Shown here: one piece after another, positions 49,631 to 61,269 of the stretch
Layout of the letters: every line of letters begins with the position of its first letter
How positions within the stretch are numbered: position 1 is the stretch's first letter
Assembly: GCF_021432085.1 (NCBI RefSeq)
Contig: NZ_CP090366.1
Location: forward strand, 4,092,001-4,156,000
Source of the DNA: Stutzerimonas kunmingensis
GTDB lineage: Bacteria > Pseudomonadota > Gammaproteobacteria > Pseudomonadales > Pseudomonadaceae
Direction of reading: 5' to 3'
DNA: 64,000 nucleotides
Translations under genes and position numbers: made by a program
Notes under the pieces: model-generated
What the model saw: the letters and a program-made list of their open reading frames with translations, nothing else
The model's database searches: none
Told to the model about the DNA's origin: nothing

Positions 49631-51268
49631 TCAATGCGCCAGGCCGGCTGCCAGTCGCTCGGCGCTCATGAAATGCAGCAACTCGGCCAGCGGCAACGGC
49701 TGGCTGACCAGATAGCCCTGCACCTGCTGCGCGCCGAACTGGCGCAGCAGCTCGAGCTGCTCGGTGGTCTCGACGCCCTCGGCCACCACATCCAGATCCA
49801 GGTTGTGCGCCAGGCCGACCATCGCCTGCACCAGCTGCGACTTCTCGGGCCGCACGACCATGCCGGCGACAAAGCTCTTGTCGATCTTCAGCAGGGTGAT
49901 CGGCAGGCTGGACAGGTGCACGAACGACGAGAAGCCGGTGCCGAAATCGTCCAGCGAAAAGCGCACGCCGAGCTCGCCCAGCGCATGCATGGCGCTCTGT
50001 ACCTGCTCGCTGCGGCGCATCACCGCGGTTTCGGTGAGTTCGAATTCCAGCCAGTGCGGGTCGATGCCGCGCTCGTCGATCAGCCGGTTGAGCGTCGGCA
50101 GCAACTGACTGTCCTGAAACTGGCGGAACGACAGGTTGATCGCCATGTGCAGTGAATCCGCGCCGCCCTCATGCAGGCTTTGCAGATCGCGCAGCGCGCG
50201 GGCGATCACCCAGTAGCCGAGCGGCACGATCAGGCCGCTCTCCTCAGCCATGGGAATGAAGGCTTCCGGCCCTAGCAGCCCTCTTTCCGGGTGCAGCCAG
50301 CGCACCAGTGCCTCTAGTCCGACGATGCGCCCGCTTTCCAGGCACAGCCGCGGCTGGTAGTGCAGCTCCAGCTCACCGCGACGCAACGCACGGCGCAGCT
50401 CGCCTTCCTGATCGGCGAGGCTGCGCGCGCTGCGGCTGACCTGTTCATCGTAGAAACACCAGGTGCAGCCCTGGGCCGCCTTGGCCTGGCGCATGGCGAT
50501 CTGCGCGTGCCAGAGCAGCGGATCGGCGTCGATCCCCTCGCTGGCACGCGCCAGTCCGACGCTGCAGCCGAGCATCAGGCTCTCGCCCTCCACCCAGTAA
50601 GGCTCCGCCAGTGCTTCGACGATGCGATCGGCGACCGCCACGGCGCGCTCCGGATCGTCGCGGGTATCGAGCAGCAGTGCGAATTCGTCGCCGCCCAGCC
50701 GCGCCAGCATGTCGCCGACCTCCAGCTGCGCCTTGAGCCGCGCCACCACCTGCAGGATCAGGCGATCCCCGGCCTGGTGGCCGAGGGCATCGTTGACGTG
50801 GCGGAAGTTGTCGAGATCGAGATAGCCCAACACCAGGTCCTGTTCCTGATGTTCGGCCAGGGCATCGAACAGCAGCGTCTGGAAGCCCTGGCGGTTGACG
50901 ATGCCGGTATGCGGGTCCTGCTCGGCCAGCCTTTGCAAGGTTCCCTGCAGGTTGCAGCGCTCGCGCACGTAGCGCAGGCAGCGGCGCAACACCTCGGCAC
51001 TGAGCTGGTCGCCCACCAGCCAGTCGACCGCGCCTTCCGGCATCTGCGTCGGTTCGTCGTCGAGCAGCAGAATCAGCGGCCAGGGGAAGCGTTCGGCGAG
51101 CGCCTGGCATTCCGGTGTCGCCAGCAGCAGGCAGGGCGTTTCCAGATACGCGCTGGCCGTGTCCCAATCCGCCGCAATGATCAGCCGTTCCTTGCCATGC
51201 GAGCCCTGCAGGCAGGCGCGAAGGCGCTCGGCCCATTCGGGTCGATCAGCCAACAGCAACAGCGGCAT
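49631..51268 (-). CDS. GGDEF-EAL c-di-GMP protein with degenerate receiver-like N-terminus (ProE-like)
   Basis: The first 110 or so residues resemble a receiver fold (PLLLLADRPEW, LILLLDDEP) but lack the phosphoacceptor set. GGDEF is intact at 192-196, and the EAL domain has E319-A-L, the ELTETAVM segment and the loop LDDFGTGFSS, so a phosphodiesterase is likely. P. aeruginosa PA5295 (ProE), a phosphodiesterase, lies next to rep in the same way. ATG 51268 (545 residues) was preferred to a TTG at 51316. The gene is divergent from rep, and the 245 bp between them holds promoters only. Confidence 0.88.
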   Translation of the reverse strand: MPLLLLADRPEWAERLRACLQGSHGKERLIIAADWDTASAYLETPCLLLATPECQALAERFPWPLILLLDDEPTQMPEGAVDWLVGDQLSAEVLRRCLRYVRERCNLQGTLQRLAEQDPHTGIVNRQGFQTLLFDALAEHQEQDLVLGYLDLDNFRHVNDALGHQAGDRLILQVVARLKAQLEVGDMLARLGGDEFALLLDTRDDPERAVAVADRIVEALAEPYWVEGESLMLGCSVGLARASEGIDADPLLWHAQIAMRQAKAAQGCTWCFYDEQVSRSARSLADQEGELRRALRRGELELHYQPRLCLESGRIVGLEALVRWLHPERGLLGPEAFIPMAEESGLIVPLGYWVIARALRDLQSLHEGGADSLHMAINLSFRQFQDSQLLPTLNRLIDERGIDPHWLEFELTETAVMRRSEQVQSAMHALGELGVRFSLDDFGTGFSSFVHLSSLPITLLKIDKSFVAGMVVRPEKSQLVQAMVGLAHNLDLDVVAEGVETTEQLELLRQFGAQQVQGYLVSQPLPLAELLHFMSAERLAAGLAH

Positions 51269-51513
51269 GGATTGAGCGGGCGCTGGCAAGCGGCCTCCGG
51301 ACTCGGTGATTTGCAAGACGGGCGCTACACGCCCGATTTCCGCACAGCCCTATGCAAACGCCCTGCCTCCTGCAGCGCGCACAAGACTAATCCATTATTT
51401 CGATCAGCCAAGCCCCAACTGCGACGATCGGTGATTTATTGAACCTGCAACGGGCCAGCATCGGCGCGGCAGCCTGTTAAACTCCCGCCCCCGCTTCGAA
51501 TGACCTGAACACC

Positions 51514-53523
<2,010 letters not shown>

Positions 53524-53621
53524 TCGCCACGCCCTTCTTTTCGAGGGGCATTCAGCACCGGTTTGTATCCCGTCATCTAACCGCGGCATGCTTGGCCGAT
53601 CGCGGTTTCTGGAGGGATTCG

Positions 53622-54239
53622 ATGTACCACGGCGAACGCTTCAATGCCTGGACGCACCTGGTCGGTGCTGCGCTGGCGTGTCTCGGCGCGATCTGGCTGC
53701 TGGTCCTCGCCGCACTCGACGGCTCGCCGCTGAAGATCGTCAGCGTGGCGATCTACGGCCTCAGCCTGATCCTGCTCTACAGCATCTCGACGCTGTACCA
53801 CAGCCTGCGCGGGCGGGCGAAAGTGGTCATGCGCAAGCTCGATCACCTGTCGATCTACCTCTTGATCGCCGGCAGCTACACGCCGTTCTGCCTGGTCACC
53901 CTGGCCGGCGCCTGGGGCTGGACGCTGTTCGGCATCGTCTGGGGCCTGGCCGTGATCGGCATGCTGCAGGAAATCAAGCCGCGCTCCGAGGCGCGGGTAC
54001 TGTCACTGGTGATCTATGCGGTGATGGGCTGGATCGTGCTGGTGGCGGTCAAGCCGCTGTTCGCCGCCCTCGGTGGCGCCGGTTTCAGCTGGTTGCTGGC
54101 CGGCGGCATCTGCTACACGGTGGGCATCGTGTTCTTCGTCTTCGACGACCGTTTCCGCCACTGGCATGGCATCTGGCACATCTTCGTGATGGTTGGCAGC
54201 CTGCTGCACTTCATCGCCATTCTGTTCTACGTGATCTGA
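53622..54239 (+). CDS. Hemolysin III family protein (TrhA-like)
   Basis: This 205-residue protein has seven membrane helices and the PAQR/hemolysin III metal-site residues: GERFNAWTHLVG with His at the first helix, SISTLYHS, LDHLSIYLLIAGSYTPF and the final HWHGIWHIFVMVGSLLHF. E. coli TrhA influences membrane energetics and fatty-acid balance; a toxin role is unlikely. SD GGAGGG precedes ATG 53622. The stop is 1 bp from the end of the convergent IclR gene. Confidence 0.9.
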   Translation: MYHGERFNAWTHLVGAALACLGAIWLLVLAALDGSPLKIVSVAIYGLSLILLYSISTLYHSLRGRAKVVMRKLDHLSIYLLIAGSYTPFCLVTLAGAWGWTLFGIVWGLAVIGMLQEIKPRSEARVLSLVIYAVMGWIVLVAVKPLFAALGGAGFSWLLAGGICYTVGIVFFVFDDRFRHWHGIWHIFVMVGSLLHFIAILFYVI

Positions 54240-54240
54240 C

Positions 54241-55026
54241 TCAGCGCGGCTCCAGCGCCGCCACGCTGCCGAGCACCGCTTCCAGCTCGCTCGCCGCGGC
54301 GCGCAGCCGTGGCACGAACTCCAGCAGCTGCGCCATCGAGCAGCGAATCACCGGCGCATGGCTGAACAGGCAGGCCAGCAGCTCGCCGTCGGCATCCCGC
54401 ACCGGCACCGCACAGGCGACCATGCCGTCGATGAACTCCTCGCAGTCGGTTCCCAGCTGTTCCTCGCGTACGCGGGCCAGGTCATCGCGCAGCGCGCCGA
54501 GATCGGTGAGGGTGTTGCGCGCCATGCGCTGCAGCGGCAGGCGCGGCAGCACCCGCTCCAGCTGCTCTGGCGGCAGCGAGGCCAGATAGAGCTTGCCGCT
54601 GGCGGTGCACCAGAGCGGCGTGTGGCTGCCGATCGGCAGGTTGATCTGCAGCGGCCAGTTGGTCTGCACCCGATCGAAATAGAGCATGTCCAGCCCGTCC
54701 GGAATCGCCAGACCGCAGGTCTCGCCGATGGCTTCGGAGAGCTGGCGCAGGATCGCCTGGCGCAGCGCCTTGTGCCGGCTGCTGCGCAGGATGTTCAGCG
54801 CCGCGACATGCAGGCGCTCGCCCGGCAGCAGCCCGCCGCGCAGGCCGAATTGCAGGAAGCCTTCCTTTTCCAGAGTCTGCACCAGCCGGTGCGCGCTGGC
54901 CTTGGGGATGTCCAGGCGCTCGGCCAGCGCGGTCGGGCTGAGCGGCTCCTTCGCCGCCGCCACCGCCTCGATGATTTCCAGCACGCGGGTGATGGAAGAG
55001 CCTTTCTCGCGGGGAGTGCTGCGCAT
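54241..55026 (-). CDS. IclR-family transcriptional regulator
   Basis: The 261-residue regulator has an N-terminal winged helix (SITRVLEIIEAVAAAKEPLS, LDIPKASAHRLVQTLEKEGF) and a C-terminal IclR effector domain (SHTPLWCTASGKLYLASL, CEEFIDGMVACAVPVRDADG). It lies 90 bp downstream of the mmsA-type gene on the same strand and may control that gene and the iron alcohol dehydrogenase. The effector is unknown, probably a small organic acid. Confidence 0.9.
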   Translation of the reverse strand: MRSTPREKGSSITRVLEIIEAVAAAKEPLSPTALAERLDIPKASAHRLVQTLEKEGFLQFGLRGGLLPGERLHVAALNILRSSRHKALRQAILRQLSEAIGETCGLAIPDGLDMLYFDRVQTNWPLQINLPIGSHTPLWCTASGKLYLASLPPEQLERVLPRLPLQRMARNTLTDLGALRDDLARVREEQLGTDCEEFIDGMVACAVPVRDADGELLACLFSHAPVIRCSMAQLLEFVPRLRAAASELEAVLGSVAALEPR

Positions 55027-55116
55027 CGTCTGCCTTGTCGTTCGATGAGATGGACGCCCCACAGGGCGCCCGGGAGTGTAGCGACCGGCACCGCCAGTGC
55101 AACGGTACCGCGCGGG

Positions 55117-56619
<1,503 letters not shown>

Positions 56620-56623
56620 GGCT

Positions 56624-57790
56624 TCACTCCTGGTTCCAGACGGTTTCGTAGAGGTCGATGATTTCCGCTTCCGTGGGCACGCGCGGGTTGTTGCCCGGCG
56701 AGCCGGAGGCCAGCGCCTGACGCGCCATGGTCGCGCGCAGCTCGAAGAAGCGTTCGCGGGTGATGCCGAACTGTTCCGGGCTCGGCACTTTCAGCTCCTG
56801 ATTGATTGCGCGCAGTTCGGCGAGCAGCTTGTCGTTCGCCACCTCGACGCTGTCGGTCTGCGCGGCAACACCCATCGCCCGCGCGCAGTCGGCGTAGCGC
56901 TCGGGCGCGGCGGGAATTGAGAAAGCGGTGATCGCCGGCAGCAGCATGGCGTTGGACAACCCATGCGGCACATGGAAGAAGGCACCGATCGGCCGGCTCA
57001 TGCCATGCACCAGCGCCACCGAGGCGTTGGAGAAGGCGATCCCGGCCAGGGTCGCGCCGAGCATCATCGCCTCGCGGGCGGCACGGTTGCCAGGCTCATT
57101 GAAGGCCGCGCGCAGGTTCGGCGCGAGCAGTCGCATGGCTTCCAGCGCCTGGGCATCGCTGTAGAGGCTGGCCTTGCGGCTGACATAGGCCTCGATCGCG
57201 TGGGTCAGTGCGTCGATGCCGGTGTCGGCGGTCACCCGCGGCGGCAGCGAGAGGGTCAGCTCGTAGTCGATCAGCGCGGCGATGGGCATGAAACCAAGGC
57301 CCGCGCAGAGCATTTTCTCGTCGCTGGTCTCGTCGGTGATGATGGTGAAGCGCGTCGCCTCCGAGCCGGTGCCGGCGGTGGTGGGGATGGCGATCAACGG
57401 CAGGCCGGCTTCGCTGACATCGCGCGGGAAGCGGTAGTCGCGCATCTCGCCGCCGAACTTGCCGAGTATGCCGATGGCCTTGGCCGAATCGATCGGGCTG
57501 CCGCCGCCGAGGGCGACGATGGAATCGAAATCGCCTTCGCGGACCATTTCCACACCCGCTCGAATCGAAGCAGCGGTCGGTTCGGGCAGGGTATCGGGGA
57601 AGCACTGACTGGCGATGCCAGCCTCTTCCAGCTGGCCGGCGATGCGTGCGACATAGCCGAGCTCGACCATCATGCGGTCGGTGACGATCAGCGGGCGATT
57701 GCAGCCCAGCTCCTTCAACACGCGGGCGAGTTGCCCGCTGGCGCCAGCGCCGACTTCCATCAGGCGCGGCAGGACGATGCGATGACTCAT
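56624..57790 (-). CDS. Iron-containing (group III) alcohol dehydrogenase
   Basis: The 388-residue protein has the NAD-binding GGGSPIDSAKAIG, IPTTAGTGSEAT, and the metal-ligand segment GIDALTHAIEAYVS, then LVHGMSRPIGAFFHVPHGLSNA with the conserved histidines. Substrates in the family are alcohols, diols or hydroxy acids. It starts the pair ADH-mmsA on the minus strand; the 4-bp spacing implies one transcript. Converting a hydroxy acid to a semialdehyde for MmsA is the simplest pathway idea. Confidence 0.88.
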   Translation of the reverse strand: MSHRIVLPRLMEVGAGASGQLARVLKELGCNRPLIVTDRMMVELGYVARIAGQLEEAGIASQCFPDTLPEPTAASIRAGVEMVREGDFDSIVALGGGSPIDSAKAIGILGKFGGEMRDYRFPRDVSEAGLPLIAIPTTAGTGSEATRFTIITDETSDEKMLCAGLGFMPIAALIDYELTLSLPPRVTADTGIDALTHAIEAYVSRKASLYSDAQALEAMRLLAPNLRAAFNEPGNRAAREAMMLGATLAGIAFSNASVALVHGMSRPIGAFFHVPHGLSNAMLLPAITAFSIPAAPERYADCARAMGVAAQTDSVEVANDKLLAELRAINQELKVPSPEQFGITRERFFELRATMARQALASGSPGNNPRVPTEAEIIDLYETVWNQE

Positions 57791-57898
57791 AGCACTCTCC
57801 GAAATGGACCGCCTGACAAGCTGGCAGCTTCTTATTCTGAGACTTTATGTCTCACTATCGAAACTGGAGAGTAGAAAGCGAACTGACAGCCGTCAATA

Positions 57899-57925
57899 AA
57901 AAACGAGACCCGATGGTCTCGTTTT
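57899..57925 (-). terminator. Rho-independent terminator of gap-cyclodeaminase operon
   Basis: AAAACGAGACC and GGTCTCGTTTT form an 11-bp stem with loop CGAT. On the minus strand the hairpin is followed by TTATTGAC. It lies about 35 bp past the cyclodeaminase-type stop and before the iron ADH gene. Confidence 0.88.
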
Positions 57926-57957
57926 ATCTGCTGCGTGGTCGTTATCTGCCATACCGA

Positions 57958-58536
57958 TCAACCCGAAGGTCGCCGGTAGTGGTTTGCCGCCATGGCCAGT
58001 CGCTCGGCCACCGCCTGCACCCGTGCCCGTGCTTCCGAGTCGCCCAGCCCCTGCAGATCGGCCTCGACGTTGAGCAGTACGGCATCGACGCCGGCGACCA
58101 GCAACAGCACTGCCGCCTCGACATCACAGCGCAGCGACGGCTCAACCATCGGCAAGGCGCGCTCGGCAACGCCCAGCGCCTCGACGCAGGCATGCGCCGT
58201 CGCCAGCGGCACCGCGCATGCCTGACGCGACAAGTCAGGCTTCCGGCCTTCGTCGTCCTTCAGATAGTCGGAAAAGACCGCAACGTCATCATCGGCAAAG
58301 GCACCGGGACGACCAAGCAGTGATCGGGCTTCGGCCAGCAGCGCCTCGCAGGAAGCATCGCTGTGCGCCGCACTGACCCGCAGCGCCTTGACGATCAGCG
58401 CCACGGCCAAGTCAGCCGTGACTGCGGTAACCGCACCGCAGCCGGGCAACGCACGCTCGGCCACGGAATGGCGGAACTGCGCGAGGCTCAGCTGCCAGAG
58501 CCCCTGCCCCGCGCCCGGCCGGTCGGTTTCGCCCAT
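57958..58536 (-). CDS. Stand-alone cyclodeaminase/cyclohydrolase-type protein (FTCD C-terminal family)
   Basis: The 192-residue helical protein resembles the C-terminal domain of formiminotransferase-cyclodeaminase and FchA: LWQLSLAQFRHSVAERALPG followed by GCGAVTAVTADLAVALIVKAL, then a helical body with GRPGAFADDDVAVFSDYLK and LATAHACVEAL. Members cyclise or deaminate C1-folates (methenyl-tetrahydrofolate). The start ATG overlaps the gap stop by one base (TGATG), so the two are translationally coupled. No other folate or histidine-degradation gene is nearby. Confidence 0.8.
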   Translation of the reverse strand: MGETDRPGAGQGLWQLSLAQFRHSVAERALPGCGAVTAVTADLAVALIVKALRVSAAHSDASCEALLAEARSLLGRPGAFADDDVAVFSDYLKDDEGRKPDLSRQACAVPLATAHACVEALGVAERALPMVEPSLRCDVEAAVLLLVAGVDAVLLNVEADLQGLGDSEARARVQAVAERLAMAANHYRRPSG

Positions 58537-59546
58537 CAGGCCGACTTGGCGCCGTCCCAATGCAGCAGCACATCGAGCATGCGGTTGGAGAAGCCCCACT
58601 CGTTGTCGTACCAGGCCATCACCTTGACCAGCTCGCCCTGCACGCGGGTCTGGCTGAGGTCGGCGACGCAGGACGCCGGATAGCCGTTGAAGTCGCAGGA
58701 GACCAGCGCTTCCTCGTTGCACTCCATGACGCCGGCCGGCAGCTTCTGCGCCCCGGCACGCAGGATGTCGTTGATCGCCTCGACGCTTTCCGGCGCGTTC
58801 TCGGCGATAAAGGTCAGGTCGACCAGCGAGACGTTCGGCGTCGGCACCCGCACCGAGAGGCCGTCCAGACGCCCGGCCAGCTCCGGCAGCACCAGCCCGA
58901 TCGCCTTGGCCGCACCGGTGGTGGACGGAATCATCGACAACGCCGCGGCACGCGCGCGGTAGAGATCGCTGTGCGCCTTGTCCAGCAGGTTCTGATCGTT
59001 GGTGTAGGAGTGCACGGTGTTGAGCAGGCCCTGGCGGATGCCGACCGCCTCGTGCAGCACCTTGGCCAGCGGCGCCAGGCAATTGGTGGTGCAGGAAGCA
59101 TTGGAGACGACGCGCTGATCGCCGAGCAGCTGGTGATTCACGCCGTAGACCACGGTCAGGTCGCCGCCATCGAGCGGGTGCGAGGCGAATACGCGACCAG
59201 CCCCGGCCTGCAGGTGCTGCTCGATCAGCGCGCGCTTCTTGAATTTGCCGGTGCACTCGAGCACCACATCGACGCCCAATTCCTTCCACGGCAGCTTGGT
59301 CGCATCCCGCTCGGCCAGCAGGCGGATCGCCTGGCCACGCACCACCATCGATTCGCCTTGCAGCTCTACCGGCTCGGGGAAACGACCGAAGGTCGAATCG
59401 AATCGGGTCAGATGCACCAGCGTCTTGTGGTCGCTGAGATCGTTGATCGCGACCACCTGTACCCGATCCTGCAATCCACGCTCGAACAGCGCTCGTACGA
59501 CGGCGCGGCCGATACGTCCATACCCGTTGATGGCAATACGTAGCAT
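58536..59546 (-). CDS. gap: Glyceraldehyde-3-phosphate dehydrogenase, type I
   Basis: The 336-residue NAD-type GAPDH has GYGRIGR, D36 in NDL for NAD choice, catalytic C152 in SNASCTTNC, H179 in TVHSYTNDQ and the final WYDNEWGFSNRM. The usual SAPAKG-type substrate loop reads SHPLDGGDL, which recalls erythrose-4-phosphate dehydrogenase, but the HSYTNDQ region is GAPDH-like. It is probably a second gap copy of the genome; the main one is expected elsewhere. SD GAGGAGAT lies before the ATG. It heads an operon with the cyclodeaminase-type gene. Confidence 0.9.
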   Translation of the reverse strand: MLRIAINGYGRIGRAVVRALFERGLQDRVQVVAINDLSDHKTLVHLTRFDSTFGRFPEPVELQGESMVVRGQAIRLLAERDATKLPWKELGVDVVLECTGKFKKRALIEQHLQAGAGRVFASHPLDGGDLTVVYGVNHQLLGDQRVVSNASCTTNCLAPLAKVLHEAVGIRQGLLNTVHSYTNDQNLLDKAHSDLYRARAAALSMIPSTTGAAKAIGLVLPELAGRLDGLSVRVPTPNVSLVDLTFIAENAPESVEAINDILRAGAQKLPAGVMECNEEALVSCDFNGYPASCVADLSQTRVQGELVKVMAWYDNEWGFSNRMLDVLLHWDGAKSA

Positions 59547-59731
59547 GCAAATCTCCTCGGAGGGGTTGAAAGTCTGTCGTTAGCTTAGGCGGAGTATCCA
59601 CCCTTGCGTTCATCGCGGACCGACCAGGATCAATTAACCGGCGAACCCATGTGCCGTTGGCCAGTCGTAAACCTGACAGAGCGGCCGTGCAGGATCGGCC
59701 ACGACCTGAGACGAATCAGGGGGTACATGGC

Positions 59732-61267
59732 ATGAGCGAGACAACCCAGGCACCGTGGTGGAAGGGCGCGACCGTTTATCAGATCTACCCGCGATCCTTT
59801 GCCGACGGCAACGGAGACGGCATCGGTGACCTCAATGGCGTGCTGCGCCATCTCGATCATCTGCAACAGCTGGGCGTCGATGCGCTGTGGTTGTCGCCGA
59901 TCTTCCGCTCACCCATGGCCGATGCCGGCTACGACATCAGCGACTATTGCGATATCGATCCGCTGTTCGGTTCGCTGGCCGATATCGACCGGCTGATTAC
60001 CGAAGCTCATGCCCGCGGTATCCGGGTGCTGCTGGACTTCGTGCCCAATCACACCTCCGATGAACACCCCTGGTTCGTCGAGTCGCGCAGCTCGCGGGAC
60101 AACCCCAAGCGCGACTGGTATGTCTGGCGCGACCAGCCGAACAACTGGCGCGCCGCGCTGGGCGCCGGCAGCGCCTGGACCTGGGACGAGCACACCCAGC
60201 AATACTACCTGCACCTGTTCCTGGCCAAGCAGCCGGACCTCAACTGGCGCAACCCCGAGGTGGTCGAGGCGATGCACGACGTGCTGCGCTTCTGGCTCGA
60301 CCGCGGCGTGGACGGCTTTCGCATCGACGTCATTCATTGCACCGGCAAGGACCCGAGCTTCGCCGACGACCCGCGCTGCCAGGCTGGCCAGCCGCTGTCG
60401 GACTTCAACGACCAGCCCTACAGCCATGAAGTGCTGCGCGGCCTGCGCAAGCTCATCGACAGCTATCCCGGCGACCGCATGCTGGTGGGTGAAGTGAACA
60501 TTCGCTCCACCGAACGGCTGCTGCAGTACTACGGCGCCGGCGACGAGCTGCACCTAGCCTTCAACTTCAATCCGCTCGATGCGCCCTGGGACCCGGTGCT
60601 GTTTCGCACCTGCATCCGAGAGGTCGAGCACTGGCTGCAACCCGCTGGCGCCTGGCCAACCTGGGTGCTGTCGAATCACGACAACGTGCGCCAGCGCAGC
60701 CGTTACCAGGGCTCCGAGCGCGCCGCCCGTGCCGCTGCGGTAATGCTGCTGACGCTGCGCGGTACGCCGTTCATCTATCAGGGTGAGGAATTGGGGCTGG
60801 AAGACGCGGTTATTACCGCCGAAACCCGAACCGATCCGGGCGGCCGCGATGGTTGTCGCGCCCCGATTCCATGGCAGGCCCAACCGCCACATGGCTGGCA
60901 AGGTGCAGAACCCTGGCTGCCCTTCCCGCCTGACGCCAACGAGCTGGCAGCCGAGCGACAGACTGGTGAAACGAACTCCATGTTCGCGCTCTACCAGCGC
61001 CTGCTGGCCGCTCGCAAAGCCAGCCCGGCGCTGCATCACGGTGACTTCGAAGAATTAGCCTCGCACCCCGAGGTACTGGCCTATCGCAGGCAGCACGGCG
61101 ACGACCGCCGTCTGGTCTGCATCAACTTCTCCGACCAGCCCCACGCCCACCCGCACGCCGGAGAATGGCACGTCGAGATCGCCAGTGACGGTGTCGGTGA
61201 AGGCGCTCCCTACAACGGCACCCTTAACCCAGGGCAGGCCGTCGTGCTGCGCCCAACGGAGAACTGA
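59732..61267 (+). CDS. GH13 alpha-glucosidase-like enzyme
   Basis: The 511-residue enzyme has the complete GH13 signature set: [14 protein letters not shown] (102-115), nucleophile D199 in GFRIDVIH, acid/base E254 in VGEVNI, and H316-D317 in LSNHDN. It has [20 protein letters not shown] at the start, as in oligo-1,6-glucosidase and alpha-glucosidase. No signal peptide is present, so it is cytosolic. Likely substrates are maltose, isomaltose or trehalose-related sugars. The start at ATG 59732 follows CAGGGGG. It is the first gene of a three-gene operon. Confidence 0.88.
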   Translation: MSETTQAPWWKGATVYQIYPRSFADGNGDGIGDLNGVLRHLDHLQQLGVDALWLSPIFRSPMADAGYDISDYCDIDPLFGSLADIDRLITEAHARGIRVLLDFVPNHTSDEHPWFVESRSSRDNPKRDWYVWRDQPNNWRAALGAGSAWTWDEHTQQYYLHLFLAKQPDLNWRNPEVVEAMHDVLRFWLDRGVDGFRIDVIHCTGKDPSFADDPRCQAGQPLSDFNDQPYSHEVLRGLRKLIDSYPGDRMLVGEVNIRSTERLLQYYGAGDELHLAFNFNPLDAPWDPVLFRTCIREVEHWLQPAGAWPTWVLSNHDNVRQRSRYQGSERAARAAAVMLLTLRGTPFIYQGEELGLEDAVITAETRTDPGGRDGCRAPIPWQAQPPHGWQGAEPWLPFPPDANELAAERQTGETNSMFALYQRLLAARKASPALHHGDFEELASHPEVLAYRRQHGDDRRLVCINFSDQPHAHPHAGEWHVEIASDGVGEGAPYNGTLNPGQAVVLRPTEN

Positions 61268-61269
61268 GC

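Noticed and set aside
53622..54239. Hemolysin III as a virulence toxin
   Set aside because: The name is historical; the family is a widespread seven-helix membrane protein, and no toxin context exists here.
58537..59613. Upstream part of the long minus-strand frame that ends in the cyclodeaminase-type gene
   Set aside because: It overlaps gap in another frame and shows Gly/Arg/Ala-rich shadow composition. The real gene starts at the ATG overlapping the gap stop (58536).
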